NCBI GenBank assembly: GCA_964543795.1
Contig: CAZIZN010000011.1
Span: 62,001-126,000 of the forward strand
Length of the DNA stretch: 64,000 nucleotides
Direction of reading: 5' to 3'
Source: JACKIC01 sp964543795
GTDB lineage: Bacteria > Planctomycetota > UBA1135 > UBA2386
Below the pieces are notes generated by a model. The model was not told the DNA's origin. It saw nothing but the letters and a program-made list of their open reading frames with translations, and did no database searches. Both the position numbers and the translations under genes were made by a program. Positions 1-9,523 of this stretch are shown piece by piece; positions within the stretch are counted from its first letter, which is position 1; each line of letters opens with the position of its first letter.

Positions 1-906
1 GGATCCGCCGAGCTGCCGGTCGAACTGCCGTTCGAACGCTTCGCCGAGTTCTGGCGCCACCCGAGCCGCTACTTCCTCGTGCACACCCTGCGCTTGCGCC
101 TGCCGCGCGATGGGGACGAAGACCTCGAGACCGAACCGTTCGCGGTCAGCGCCCTGGACCGCTGGCGCCTGCTCGATCCGGCCGTGCGCGCGGCCTTGCG
201 CGGCGAGCCGCCACCGCGCGATCCCCTGGCCGCGGCGCGCGCCACCGGGCTGCTGCCGGTCGGCGGGCTCGGCGCGTGCACGTTCGAGGAGATCGATGCC
301 GAGGCCCGCGAGTTCCTGCGGGCCGTGCAGGACCACCCGCGCGACGGCCGGGCGCGGCTGCGGGTGCGGATCGGCGACACCGTGCTCGTCGGCGACGTCG
401 AGGGGCTCGGCCCCGAGTTCGCGGTGCGGGCGCGCATCAGCCGGCTCAAGCCCAAGGACCGCCTGGCGACGTGGCTCCAGCACCTGTTCGTGGCCGCCGC
501 GCGCGCACACCACCCGGCGGACCTGCCGCGGCGGACGCTGTACTTCGCCCGCGGCGGCACGCTCGAACTGCGCGAACTCGCGCCGGCGAAGGCGCTCGAA
601 CAGCTGGCCGCCCTGCTCGCCCTCTACCGCGACGGCCAGGTGGAGCCGCTGCCGTTCTACGAGCGCAGTTCCTACGCCTACGCACAGGCGCGGCACGACG
701 ACCGCAAGAGCGAGGCCGAGGCGCGGCTGGCCGCCGCCCGCGAGTGGCACCCGGATCCGTTCGAGAACGGCCCCGGCAACGATCTCGACGACGCCGCGAT
801 CGCGCTGTGTGCCCGCGGCCACGACCCGCTCGCGGCGCCGGCGTTCGCCGTCTGCGCAGAGACCGTGTGGATGCCGTTCTTCTGCCACGCGCAGGAGGAG
901 ACGTGA
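1..906 (+). CDS. recC: RecC subunit of exodeoxyribonuclease V, C-terminal part (5' end outside window)
   Basis: RecC is the recognition/scaffold subunit of the RecBCD helicase-nuclease, which processes double-strand DNA ends and recognises Chi. The frame is open from the first base, so only about 300 C-terminal residues are present. They align by eye with the RecC C-terminal region: the FAEFWRHPSRYF segment near the start, the following TEPF, the GLLPVGGLGACTFEEI stretch (compare GDLPYGAFGE in E. coli) and a tail ending shortly after the acidic loop. The stop overlaps the GTG start of recB by 4 bp (GTGA), and recD follows in the same way, which fits a recCBD operon. The N-terminal inactivated helicase domains cannot be assessed. 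Confidence 0.88.
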   Translation, partial: GSAELPVELPFERFAEFWRHPSRYFLVHTLRLRLPRDGDEDLETEPFAVSALDRWRLLDPAVRAALRGEPPPRDPLAAARATGLLPVGGLGACTFEEIDAEAREFLRAVQDHPRDGRARLRVRIGDTVLVGDVEGLGPEFAVRARISRLKPKDRLATWLQHLFVAAARAHHPADLPRRTLYFARGGTLELRELAPAKALEQLAALLALYRDGQVEPLPFYERSSYAYAQARHDDRKSEAEARLAAAREWHPDPFENGPGNDLDDAAIALCARGHDPLAAPAFAVCAETVWMPFFCHAQEET

Positions 907-3900
907 CGGACGTCGCGACCTTCGACCTGCGCAGTGCGCCGCTCGACAAGGGCACCGTGCTGCTCGAGGCGAGCGCCGGCACCGGCAAGACGTACGCGCT
1001 CGTCGGCCTCCTGCTGCGACTCGTGGTCGAACGGCGCATCGCCCGCCTCGAGCAGGCGCTCGTGGTGACCTTCACGGTCGCGGCGACGGAGGAGCTCAAG
1101 ACGCGTCTCTACGCCGGCCTCGAACGGGTGGTCCGCGCCGCCGACGGCGACGAGCCCGACGCGTTCTTCCGCGAACTGGCCGCGCGAGACGGCGCTCGCG
1201 AACTGGCCCGCGCGGCCCTCGACGACTTCGACCGCGTGCAGGTCGCGACCATCCACGGTTTCTGCAAGCGCCTGCTCGACGAGGCCGCGTTCGAGAGCCA
1301 CCAGCCGTTCCTGGTCGATTTCGTCGTCGACCCCCTGCCGCTGCTGCAGCGCGCCGCCGCCGACGCGCTGCGCGCCTGCTACGAGCAGGAGCCGGGGCCG
1401 CGCAGCGCCGTGATCCAGCGCGCCGGCATCACGCCGGAGATGCTGGTCCAATGGCACCGGTTGTGGCGGCGTTTTCCGGGGGTCGTGCTCGAGCCCGCCG
1501 ATCCCGACCCCGAAGCCTGGCTCGCACGCCTGCCCGCCCTGCTCGAGACCGCAGCCGGGCACTTCGACGACCGGGCGCAGCGCTGCGTCGTCAGGATGAC
1601 CTGGAAGAGCCGGAAGTGCCCGTTCCTGGGCACCGTGGTGGCCGGCGTGGCGTCGCTGCAGGATCGGCTGCGCCGGGCGCCGATGACCGCACTGTCGCTG
1701 CTCGCGGAGCTGGCCCCGAGCCGCCTCGCCGAGACCCTGACCGCCAAGTCCGGCCGCGCCGACCCGGAGCACCCGTTCTTCGCCGCGTGCGACGAACTCG
1801 CGGCCGTGGCCGACCGGGCCACCGCGCACCTGCGCTCTGCGTTGCTGCGGGCGATGGACGACCGCCTGTCCGCGGAGAAGCGGCGCGAGCACGTGCTCTC
1901 GTTCGACGACCTGCTGCTGCGCACGCACGAGGCGCTGCACGACCCGGCGCGCGCGGACATCCTGCTCCGGGCGATCCGCAGCCGCTTCGACGTGGCGCTG
2001 ATCGACGAGTTCCAGGACACGGACTCGCTGCAGTACGAGGTCTTCGCGCGCTGCTTCGCCGGCCGGCCGCTGTTCCTCGTCGGCGACCCCAAGCAGTCGA
2101 TCTACGGGTTCCGAGGCGCCGACCTGCGTTCGTACCTCGCGGCCAGCCAGGACGCCGCCGCGCAGTACACGCTCGACACGAACTACCGCAGCAGCGCGGC
2201 GCTGGTCGCCGCCGTCTCGCGGCTCTTCGCCGCGGCGGGCGCCTTCGTCGAGCCGCGCATCCGGATGCCCGTCGTGCACGCACGGGCGAGCGGCGACGCT
2301 CTCGGCATCGACGGCGACCCGGGTGCGGCGCTGCAGTGGCGCGTGCTGCCCTCGCCGGCCGGCAGGCCGGTGCCGCGCGGGATCGCCGAGCCGCGCATCG
2401 CCGCCGACGTGACCGCGGAGATCGCCCGGCTGCTCGCCGGCGGCGCTTCCATCGCCGGGCGGCCGCTCCTGCCGCGGGACTTCGCGATCCTCACCCGCAC
2501 CAATCGGCAGGCGATCCTGCTGCAGGACCACCTGCGGGCGGCGGGCATCGCCTCGGCGATCGGCAAGGCCGGCGACATCTTCGAGACGCAGGAACTCGAC
2601 GAACTCGACCGCCTCGTGCGAGCGGTCCTGCAGCCCGGCAACCCGATGCTGCTGCGAGCGGCGATGAGCACCAGGCCGTGGGGCATGACCGCGCGCGAAC
2701 TCGCCGACAGCGTCGCCGACGATCGACGGCTCGCCGAAGGCCACCAGATGCTGTCGGACCTGCGCCGCACGTGGCTGCGGGCGGGATTCGTGGTGATGGC
2801 CGAGGAGCTGCTGGCGCGCCTGGACGCGGTGCCGCGCCTGCTCTCGCTGCGCGGCGGCGAACGTTCGCTGACGAACTTCCGCCAGCTCATCGAGCTGCTG
2901 CACCACGCGGAGCTCGACAATCGCCTGACGCCCGAAGGACTGCTCGAGTGGCTCCAGCACGAACGACGGCACAAGGACGAGGTCGACTACCAGCTGCGCG
3001 AACTGCGGCTCGAGAGCGACGAGGACGCGGTGCAGATCCTGACGGTGCACGGCAGCAAGGGGCTCGAGTACGAGGTCGTCTTCTGCCCGTTCCTCGCCGA
3101 CGCGCGCGCACCGAAGCCGCCGGCGATCGTTCCTGCCGGCCCGGCGCGCGAGTTCGCCTTCACGCTGTCGCCCGAGGAGGCGGCCGCCGTCGACCTCGAG
3201 CGGCTGGCCGAAGACCTGCGCCTGTGCTACGTGGCGCTGACGCGCGCCAAGCGGCGCTGCTACGTGCACGTGGGGCTGATCGGCCACAACCAGGCCAACA
3301 GCAACCGCAGTGCGCTCGCGTGGCTGCTGGCGCCGCCCGCCCCCGGCGCCGATCCGCTCGACGCCGACGGCCAGAAGGAGTGGCGGGACGCCGCCAAGTG
3401 CTGGCTCGGCGCGCTGCCCGGCTCGCTCGAGCCGTTGGTCGCGCAGAGCGAAGGCACGATGTCGCTCGCCACGGTGCCCGAAGCGCCCACCGCGGCCGCC
3501 CGCGCGCCCGCTGCCCCGGCGCCCGTCGGCGAACCCCGGCGCGCGGAGCGCCGCGTCTTCGCGCGCGGCCTGCACAGCTTCTCGTCGCTCGTCGCGGGGG
3601 CGCTGCCCGTCGACGCGGCTCCCGACGTCGCCGACCCGCCGGCCGAAGCGCCGCTCGAGGCCCCCGCGCAGGGCATCTTCGCCTTCGCGCGCGGCGCGCG
3701 CGCGGGCGTCTGCCTGCACTCGATCCTCGAACACGTCGATCTCACGGCGCCCGACGACCCGGCGGCACAGGCGCTCGTGCGGCGCACCCTGGCCGAACAC
3801 GGCCTCGACCGGCCCGCGGCGCACCAGGGACCGATCGATCCCGTCGCCGACGTGCTGCAGAACCTGCGCGATCTCGCCGCCGCGCGGGCGACGGACGGTG

Positions 3901-4424
3901 GGCCGACCGTCGCCGAACTCACGGCGGGCGCGAAGGTCGCCGAGTGGAAGTTCACGCTGCCGGCGCCGGGCAGCCACCTCGCCGACCTGGCGCCCCTGTT
4001 CGCGGCGCTCGGCAGCCCCGTGGCACGGCGCTACGCCGCGACGCTGGCGCAGCGCCCGTCGCGTCCGGTTGCCGGCTTCCTCACCGGCTTCGTCGACCTC
4101 ATCGCCTGCCACGAGGGCCGGCACTGGATCCTGGACTGGAAGTCGAACCACCTCGGCGACCGCCGCGGGGACTACGACTCAGCGCGGCTCGAGCAGGCGA
4201 TGCTCGCCAGCGACTACGTGCTGCAGTACCACCTCTACGTGCTCGCCTTGCACCGCCAGCTCCGCGCGCGCCTGCCTGGATACGACTACGAACGCAGCAT
4301 GGGCGGCGTGCTCTACGCCTTCGTGCGCGGCGCGGCCCCCGGCGAGGTCTCCGGCATGTTCTCCGATCGCGTGCCCTACGCGCTGGTCGCGGCCCTCGAC
4401 CGCTGGGCAGGAGGGACGCCGTGA
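903..4424 (+). CDS. recB: RecB subunit of exodeoxyribonuclease V (helicase/nuclease)
   Basis: RecB is the 3'-5' helicase and nuclease of RecBCD. The protein is about 1173 residues, close to the family norm. UvrD-type helicase motifs are all visible: Walker A EASAGTGKT (Lys29), motif II LIDEFQDTD near residue 365, motif III GDPKQSIYGFRG near 393, TLDTNYRSS, and motif V TVHGSKGLEYE near 710. The C-terminal RecB nuclease domain carries CLHSILEH, GFVDLI and ILDWKSN (Asp and Lys of the D-x(n)-DWK core, about 1061-1081) and a following QYHLYVLAL. The GTG start was chosen because AGGAGG lies 5 nt upstream and the start overlaps the recC stop by 4 bp. The frame is open further upstream, but that part is a shadow of recC. 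No key residue appears to be missing. Confidence 0.96.
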   Translation: MTDVATFDLRSAPLDKGTVLLEASAGTGKTYALVGLLLRLVVERRIARLEQALVVTFTVAATEELKTRLYAGLERVVRAADGDEPDAFFRELAARDGARELARAALDDFDRVQVATIHGFCKRLLDEAAFESHQPFLVDFVVDPLPLLQRAAADALRACYEQEPGPRSAVIQRAGITPEMLVQWHRLWRRFPGVVLEPADPDPEAWLARLPALLETAAGHFDDRAQRCVVRMTWKSRKCPFLGTVVAGVASLQDRLRRAPMTALSLLAELAPSRLAETLTAKSGRADPEHPFFAACDELAAVADRATAHLRSALLRAMDDRLSAEKRREHVLSFDDLLLRTHEALHDPARADILLRAIRSRFDVALIDEFQDTDSLQYEVFARCFAGRPLFLVGDPKQSIYGFRGADLRSYLAASQDAAAQYTLDTNYRSSAALVAAVSRLFAAAGAFVEPRIRMPVVHARASGDALGIDGDPGAALQWRVLPSPAGRPVPRGIAEPRIAADVTAEIARLLAGGASIAGRPLLPRDFAILTRTNRQAILLQDHLRAAGIASAIGKAGDIFETQELDELDRLVRAVLQPGNPMLLRAAMSTRPWGMTARELADSVADDRRLAEGHQMLSDLRRTWLRAGFVVMAEELLARLDAVPRLLSLRGGERSLTNFRQLIELLHHAELDNRLTPEGLLEWLQHERRHKDEVDYQLRELRLESDEDAVQILTVHGSKGLEYEVVFCPFLADARAPKPPAIVPAGPAREFAFTLSPEEAAAVDLERLAEDLRLCYVALTRAKRRCYVHVGLIGHNQANSNRSALAWLLAPPAPGADPLDADGQKEWRDAAKCWLGALPGSLEPLVAQSEGTMSLATVPEAPTAAARAPAAPAPVGEPRRAERRVFARGLHSFSSLVAGALPVDAAPDVADPPAEAPLEAPAQGIFAFARGARAGVCLHSILEHVDLTAPDDPAAQALVRRTLAEHGLDRPAAHQGPIDPVADVLQNLRDLAAARATDGGPTVAELTAGAKVAEWKFTLPAPGSHLADLAPLFAALGSPVARRYAATLAQRPSRPVAGFLTGFVDLIACHEGRHWILDWKSNHLGDRRGDYDSARLEQAMLASDYVLQYHLYVLALHRQLRARLPGYDYERSMGGVLYAFVRGAAPGEVSGMFSDRVPYALVAALDRWAGGTP

Positions 4425-6190
4425 GGCCCCGGCCCGAGCCGGGGCAGGATCTCGGCGCCGAGCTTGGCGCGATGCTGGCCGCCCGCGCGCGCGGCGACGG
4501 CGATCTCGTCCGACGCACCGTGCGCGCGCTGTTCCGCGAGCGGCAGCAGGGCCACGTGTGCGTGGCGCTCGCCAGCCTGCTGCCCGACGACGCCGATCCG
4601 ACGCCGTTCCCCGCGCCGGCGGAGTGGGCCGGACGGCTGCTCGCCGCGGGCGTCTGCCAGCCGGCTGCGCACGGCAGCGGCGAAGAACAGCTGCCGCTGG
4701 TCCTCGACGAGGCGCGGCGGCTCTACTTCCTGCGGCACTTCCGCGACGAACGCACCGTGCTGGCGGGCATCGTGGCCCGCCTCGCCCAGCCGCCGCGCAT
4801 CACCGCGCGCGAACTGCACGGAGCCCTCGCCGCGCTCGACCTGTTGCCGGCTGCGGGCGCGCTCGACTGGCAGCTCGCCGCGGTGATCGCCGGCGCGTCG
4901 CGGTCGTTCGCGGTGATCACGGGCGGCCCCGGCACCGGCAAGACGACCACGGTGACGAAGCTGCTCGCCGTGCTGCTGCACCTCGAACCCGACCTGCGCA
5001 TCGCCCTGGCGGCCCCCACCGGCAAGGCCGCGGCCCGCCTCGCCGAGGCACTGCGGGCCCGCGCCGGGAGCCAGCCCGCACTGGCAGCGGCGCAGGACCG
5101 GATCGCGAACCTGACGCTGCACCGGCTGCTCGGCTACCAGCCCGTCGACGACGCGTTCCGCTACGGCGCCGATCAGCGCCTGCCCCACGACGTCGTGGTG
5201 GTCGACGAGGTGTCGATGGCCGATCCCGCGCTGCTGGCGCAGCTGCTGCAGGCGCTCGCCCCCAGCACCCGGCTCGTCCTGGTCGGCGATCGCGACCAGC
5301 TCGCCGCGGTCGCGGCGGGGCAGGTGCTGGGCGACCTCTGCCGCGCGGCCGCCCCCGAACGCGGCGCCGGCGCGGCACTCGCGACCGCCGTCGACGAAGC
5401 CACCGGCATGCGGCTGCCGGTGCACGCGAACGCACCGCCGATCGCCGACGCAGTGGTCGCCCTGCGCGACAACCACCGGTTCGCGAGCCAGCCGGGCATC
5501 GGCACGTTCGCGGCGGCGCTGGCACGCCGCGACGCCGACGCCGCGCTCGCGGCGCTCGGCGCAGGCCACCCCGACCTCGTGCACGAAGCCGACCCCGAAC
5601 GCGCGTTGCAGCTGCTCGCCGACGGACTGCTCGAGACCGCTCGGGCGGCGCGGCGCGACCCGGCGGCGGCGCTCGCACACCTGCTGCGCTGCCGCGTGCT
5701 CACGGCGACGCGCTTGGGACCGACCGGCGCCGACGCCTGGAACCGGCGCATCGAGGCGCTGCTGCGCAGCAGCGACCACCCGGTCGACGAGCCCTTCTAC
5801 ATCGGCCGCCCCGTGCTCGTGACGGCCAACGACCACCAGAACCAGATCTGGAACGGCGATCTCGGCATCGTCGTCGAGGGCGCCGCAGGCCGCTGCATCG
5901 CCTTCCCGACCGCGGCGGACCCGCGCCTCGTGCCGTTGCTGCGCCTGCCGCCGCACGAGACCGCCTGGGCGATGACCGTGCACAAGGCGCAGGGCAGCGA
6001 GTTCGACGAGGTCCTGCTGGCGATGCCGGACCTGCCCGGCCCGCTCTGGCAGGCACCGCTCGTCTACACGGCGGTGACGCGCGCGCGCCGGCGCGCCGTG
6101 GTCTGCGCCGGGAGCGCGCTGCTGCGCGACGGGCTCGCCAACTGGCCGATGCGCAGTTCCGGCCTCGCCGACGGCCTCGCCTCAGGCTGA
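4421..6190 (+). CDS. recD: RecD subunit of exodeoxyribonuclease V (5'-3' helicase)
   Basis: RecD is the SF1B 5'-3' helicase motor of RecBCD. The protein is about 589 residues, as in the classical RecD. It shows Walker A GGPGTGKTTT near residue 167, the Ia-type segment APTGKAAARL, motif II VVVDEVSMAD near 260, motif III GDRDQLAAVAAG, DNHRF, and the C-terminal VHKAQGSEFDEV (about 520) and YTAVTRARRR (about 548) motifs. The start is a GTG overlapping the recB stop as GTGA with an AGGAGG-like sequence just upstream. The same frame runs open through much of recB and recC, but this is a GC-driven artefact. All three subunits are complete in motif terms, so the complex is probably active. Confidence 0.95.
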   Translation: MRPRPEPGQDLGAELGAMLAARARGDGDLVRRTVRALFRERQQGHVCVALASLLPDDADPTPFPAPAEWAGRLLAAGVCQPAAHGSGEEQLPLVLDEARRLYFLRHFRDERTVLAGIVARLAQPPRITARELHGALAALDLLPAAGALDWQLAAVIAGASRSFAVITGGPGTGKTTTVTKLLAVLLHLEPDLRIALAAPTGKAAARLAEALRARAGSQPALAAAQDRIANLTLHRLLGYQPVDDAFRYGADQRLPHDVVVVDEVSMADPALLAQLLQALAPSTRLVLVGDRDQLAAVAAGQVLGDLCRAAAPERGAGAALATAVDEATGMRLPVHANAPPIADAVVALRDNHRFASQPGIGTFAAALARRDADAALAALGAGHPDLVHEADPERALQLLADGLLETARAARRDPAAALAHLLRCRVLTATRLGPTGADAWNRRIEALLRSSDHPVDEPFYIGRPVLVTANDHQNQIWNGDLGIVVEGAAGRCIAFPTAADPRLVPLLRLPPHETAWAMTVHKAQGSEFDEVLLAMPDLPGPLWQAPLVYTAVTRARRRAVVCAGSALLRDGLANWPMRSSGLADGLASG

Positions 6191-6233
6191 GCCATTCCGA
6201 CGCGCCGCGTTCGCCGCCCCGCAGGACCGCCGG

Positions 6234-6239
6234 TATCCT
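6234..6239 (+). promoter_or_regulatory. Candidate -10 box (TATCCT) before the methyltransferase gene
   Basis: TATCCT lies 12 nt before the ATG of the CmoB-like gene, in the only gap between recD and the next plus-strand gene. It fits the TANNNT pattern. No -35 hexamer is recognisable at 16-18 bp and there is no Shine-Dalgarno, so the call rests on position and on similar boxes before other genes in the window. Confidence 0.25.
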
Positions 6240-6251
6240 CCTCCGCCGAGC

Positions 6252-7034
6252 ATGCCACGAACGCACGAACAGGTCGCCGAACTGCGGGCCAAGGTCGCCC
6301 GGATCGAGAGCTGGTACCACCGCATCGACCTCGGCGACGGCGTCGAGACACCGGGCCACTTCCGGATGACGGACTACCTCCGCCACTACCACTTCCCCGA
6401 GCGCATGGACGGGATGCGGGTGCTCGACGTCGGCGCGAGCACGGGCTTCTTCGCCTACGAGTTCGAGCGCCGCGGCGCCGCCGAGGTGGTCGCCGTCGAA
6501 CTGCCGAGCTGGGACGCGCACGACTGGACGCCGCGCTACCGCCGCGGCCTCGCCGCGCGTCCGGCCGGCGAGAAGGAGGTCGTCGAGCGCGACGTCATGC
6601 GCGACGGCTTCACCGTCGTCGGCGAGGCCCTGGGCAGCAAGCGCGTGCGCCGCATCTGGAAGGCGATCTACGACCTCTCGAGCGCCGATCTCGGCACGTT
6701 CGACCTGGTCTTCTCGGGTGCGATGCTCATGCACGTGCGCGACCCGATCCTCGGCATCCAGCGCATGCGCGAGTGCTGCAAGGAGGACGGCCGGCTGATC
6801 GTGTCGATCTCGACGACGATGCCCGACGCCAAGGAGCCGATCGCGCGGTTCGTCGGCGAGTGGGACCAGTGCAACTGGTGGCAGATGAGCCCGGCCTGCC
6901 TCGACCGCGTGCTCGACTGCTGCGACTTCACGCACATCGACCATCGGGCGACCTACACCCTGCAGGACGTGACGGGCCGGTTCTTCGACCCGACCTACGT
7001 CTGCCACGCGTTCCCGCGCCGCGACGGAGCGTGA
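6252..7034 (+). CDS. CmoB-like (DUF1698) SAM-dependent methyltransferase
   Basis: A 260-residue class I methyltransferase of the Methyltransf_9/DUF1698 type, the family that includes tRNA U34 carboxymethyltransferase CmoB. The N-terminus has WYHRIDLGDGVETPG, the usual W(F/Y)H.I.LG.G..TPG signature. SAM motif I is VLDVGASTGFFAYEFERRGA at about 57-76, followed by VVAVELP (motif II), and FDLVFSGAMLMHVRDP is the post-II region. It is shorter than E. coli CmoB (323 residues), and the tRNA-modifying role is not proven: this subfamily also contains uncharacterised small-molecule or glycan methyltransferases. The stop overlaps the next gene by 4 bp (GTGA). Confidence 0.75.
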   Translation: MPRTHEQVAELRAKVARIESWYHRIDLGDGVETPGHFRMTDYLRHYHFPERMDGMRVLDVGASTGFFAYEFERRGAAEVVAVELPSWDAHDWTPRYRRGLAARPAGEKEVVERDVMRDGFTVVGEALGSKRVRRIWKAIYDLSSADLGTFDLVFSGAMLMHVRDPILGIQRMRECCKEDGRLIVSISTTMPDAKEPIARFVGEWDQCNWWQMSPACLDRVLDCCDFTHIDHRATYTLQDVTGRFFDPTYVCHAFPRRDGA

Positions 7035-7399
7035 CCGACGCCGCACGGTTCCGCGCCCTCGCCCTGGCGCTGCCCGACGCCAACGAAGGCAGTCACCACG
7101 GCCACGCCGACTTCCGCTGCGGCGGCCGCGTGTTCGCCTCGCTGCACCCCGGCGAGGCCGTGGGCATGGTCGTGCTGCCGCCGGCACGACAACAGGAGCT
7201 GCTGCGGGCTGCTACCCGGGGCCTCCGGCCCGCGAACGGCGCCTGGGGTCGGTCCGGCTGTACCCTCGTCGACCTCGCCGCCGTCGACCACCGCACCTTG
7301 CGCGCGCTGCTCGCCGACGCCTGGCAGCGCGCGATGGCCGCTGCGGCGACGCGCCGGCGCCGCCCACCGGGCCGGCGCGCCGGGGGCGCCGACGGCTGA
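7031..7399 (+). CDS. YjbR/MmcQ-family (DUF419) protein
   Basis: A 122-residue protein of the MmcQ/YjbR family, a small cytoplasmic double-wing fold. The family pattern is seen in the N-terminal FRALALALPDANEGSHHGHA and the HADFRCGGRVFASL segment (about 24-37), then the VVLPPARQQELL and WGRSGCTLVDL strands. The start is a GTG overlapping the methyltransferase stop (GTGA), which implies translational coupling. The Arg/Gly-rich tail after residue 105 is an extension. Function is unknown; DNA-binding roles have been proposed for some relatives but nothing here supports one. Confidence 0.78.
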   Translation: MTDAARFRALALALPDANEGSHHGHADFRCGGRVFASLHPGEAVGMVVLPPARQQELLRAATRGLRPANGAWGRSGCTLVDLAAVDHRTLRALLADAWQRAMAAAATRRRRPPGRRAGGADG

Positions 7400-7428
7400 C
7401 CGGCGCGGCCAGGACGGTCGGCCAGGGA

Positions 7429-8469
7429 CTAGTCGCCGCCGAACCAGATCGTGTCTTCGAGCAGCTCGCGCAGCACCGAGGTCGCATAGGCCCCGCGCGG
7501 CAGCGCGAACGTGAGCCGCAGGCCGCCGTCGACCTCGACGGCCGACGGTTCGTGGAGCGGCACGCGCAACGGGCGGCGCTCCCCGCGCGCCAGCCGGAAC
7601 GGCAACCGGCGGAACGAGTCGGCATCGAGCTGCAGTGCGGTCATCGCCGCAGCCTCGATGGCGGCGACCTCGCCGCCCGGCGCCTGCATCTCGGGCCCCG
7701 GCATCGGCCCGGTGGGCGAGATCTCGAACGCATCCGCGCGCGGCTGCTCCCGGACCGGGTCCTCGACCGCGAACACGGCGCCGTTCTTGTGCAGGAATGC
7801 CAGGTCGCCGGGCAGCAGCACGGCGAGCGTCGGCAGGCGCGCGGCGACGACCCGGTTGAAGACCTCGCTCTGCACCGCCGAGAGCACGAGGCCGAACACG
7901 CGGCGCGGCATGCGCGCGGCGTACTGGCGCGCGTTGCCGCGCAGCACCTCGAGCCCCTTCTGCAGGTTCGCGCCGCGCTTGCCGAAGCGCTGCTCGCCGA
8001 AGTAGTTCGGGACCCCGCGGCGCGCCAGTTCGGCGAGGTTCGCCGCGGCGATCGCGGCGTGCTCGGGGGCGGTGCCGCGCAGCGTCACGACGAAGCGGTT
8101 GCCGCGCAGGTGGCCCATGCGCAGCTTGTTGCCGTGGCGCCGCACCTGCAGCACCTCGAAGCCGGCACCGCGCAGCCCCTCGCAGCGCCGCGGGTCGGCG
8201 TGCTCGAGACTGACCCACTGCCGGCTCACGGCCTGGGCGTCCTTGAGGCCGGCGATGCCGAACTCGCGCTCGTCGCGGTCGAGCGCGGCGGCGAGTTCGT
8301 GCAGCAGGTCCATCGTCGACAAACCGCGCTTCTCGACCCACAGCCAGACGTGGTCGCCGCTGCCGGACGGTTCGTAGGCCGGCAGTTCCTCCACGACGAA
8401 GTCCTCGGGGCGGGTCTTGTAGCGCCCGGGGAAGAAGCCGCCTGCGCAGCCGCGCGGCACGGGGCGCAT
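7429..8469 (-). CDS. truD: tRNA pseudouridine(13) synthase TruD
   Basis: TruD isomerises U13 of tRNA(Glu) to pseudouridine. The protein has the family signature GIAGLKDAQAVSRQW with catalytic Asp at about residue 77, an N-terminal TRPEDFVVEELP, the NYFGEQRFG motif, and a downstream insertion (the TRUD domain) ending near SVLRELLEDTIW. The ATG chosen gives a 346-residue protein and has GAGGA 6 nt upstream. A TTG at 8502 in the same frame would add 11 residues and lies only 4 nt after the accD stop; it cannot be excluded. It is the last gene of the minus-strand run accD-truD. Confidence 0.92.
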   Translation of the reverse strand: MRPVPRGCAGGFFPGRYKTRPEDFVVEELPAYEPSGSGDHVWLWVEKRGLSTMDLLHELAAALDRDEREFGIAGLKDAQAVSRQWVSLEHADPRRCEGLRGAGFEVLQVRRHGNKLRMGHLRGNRFVVTLRGTAPEHAAIAAANLAELARRGVPNYFGEQRFGKRGANLQKGLEVLRGNARQYAARMPRRVFGLVLSAVQSEVFNRVVAARLPTLAVLLPGDLAFLHKNGAVFAVEDPVREQPRADAFEISPTGPMPGPEMQAPGGEVAAIEAAAMTALQLDADSFRRLPFRLARGERRPLRVPLHEPSAVEVDGGLRLTFALPRGAYATSVLRELLEDTIWFGGD

Positions 8470-8506
8470 CGGCTTCCTCGGCGACACGTTGCCGGCGGTC
8501 AACGGA

Positions 8507-9439
8507 CTAGACGTCCTTCTTGGCCTTCTTGCGGCTCTTCTTGCCTTCCGGCTCCGCGGCCACGGCGACGGGCTCGGGTTCGGCAGGCGCGGGTGCGGGC
8601 TTGTAGGCGGCGACGGGATCGCGGCCGGTCGCGTAGGCGAGCAGGCGCGCCAGTTCGTCGCGCATCTGCGCGCGCGGCACGATGCGGTCGATCTGGCCCT
8701 TCTCGAGCAGGAACTCCGAGCGCTGGAAGCCCTTGGGCAGCTCCTTCTTGATCGTGGTCGCGATCACGCGCGGCCCGGCGAAGCCGATCAGCGCCCCGGG
8801 TTCGGCGATCAGGAGGTCGCAGACCGACGCGAACGACGCCGTGACGCCGCCCGTCGTCGGGTGCGTCATCACCGAGATCGACACCACGCCCGCGCGGTGC
8901 AGCCGGGTCAGGGCCCCGCAGGTCTTCGCCATCTGCATCAGCGACACGGCCCCTTCGTGCATGCGCGCGCCGCCCGAGCAGGCGAACAGCACGACGGGCA
9001 GTTGCTGCGCCGCGCCGTGCTCGCAGAGCAGCGCGATCTTCTCGCCGACCACCATGCCCATCGAGCCGCCCAGGAACTGGAAGTTCATCACGCCGAGCGC
9101 GCACGGGATGCCCTTGATCGTGCACGTCCCCGTGACCATGGCGTCGTTCTCGCCGACCTTGCCGCGCGTCTGCACGAGCTTCTCGCCGTAGGGCACCCGG
9201 TCGTTGAACTCCAGCACGTCGTGCGCCTTGAGCTCCTGCCACATCTCGACGAAGGACCCCTCGTCGGCGGTGAGCGCGATGCGTTCGCGCGCGGGCAGCG
9301 TGAAGTGGTAGCCGCAGGTCGCGCAGACCCGGTGGCGCTGCTCGAACTCCTTGCGGAACAGCATCGCGCCGCAGCTCTCGCACTTGATCCACAGCCCGCC
9401 GGGCATGTCCTTCTTCTTGCCGAAGCGCGTCCAGGCCAT
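8507..9439 (-). CDS. accD: Acetyl-CoA carboxylase carboxyltransferase subunit beta
   Basis: AccD is the beta half of the carboxyltransferase that passes CO2 from carboxybiotin to acetyl-CoA, the committed step of fatty-acid synthesis. The N-terminal zinc ribbon is intact (CESC...CATC, Cys 20, 23, 39 and 42). The crotonase-fold core shows LGVMNFQFLGGSMG, SGGARMHEG, the TTGGVTASFA stretch, GFAGPRVI and QRSEFLLEKGQID. The length of 310 residues is normal, with a C-terminal Ala/Pro/Glu stretch followed by a Lys-rich tail that is not part of the fold. The accA partner is not in the window. The ATG start is followed directly by AWTRFGKKK as in many AccD proteins. Confidence 0.97.
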   Translation of the reverse strand: MAWTRFGKKKDMPGGLWIKCESCGAMLFRKEFEQRHRVCATCGYHFTLPARERIALTADEGSFVEMWQELKAHDVLEFNDRVPYGEKLVQTRGKVGENDAMVTGTCTIKGIPCALGVMNFQFLGGSMGMVVGEKIALLCEHGAAQQLPVVLFACSGGARMHEGAVSLMQMAKTCGALTRLHRAGVVSISVMTHPTTGGVTASFASVCDLLIAEPGALIGFAGPRVIATTIKKELPKGFQRSEFLLEKGQIDRIVPRAQMRDELARLLAYATGRDPVAAYKPAPAPAEPEPVAVAAEPEGKKSRKKAKKDV

Positions 9440-9523
9440 TTCGTTCGAATCCTGTGTGTCGGTCGTGGTGTGCAGAACCGCCGCGCCACGATAGCGGCGC
9501 GCGGCGGCGCGGGCCAGTTTCCG

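Noticed and set aside
678..4151. Long minus-strand open frame opposite recB
   Set aside because: It is rich in Arg, Gly, Gln and Val with no domain; it mirrors codon bias of recB on the other strand.
110..6190. A single 2026-residue open frame covering recC, recB and recD
   Set aside because: Only the part from 4421 encodes RecD. Upstream the frame is Arg/Pro-rich shadow translation of recC and recB, caused by high GC.
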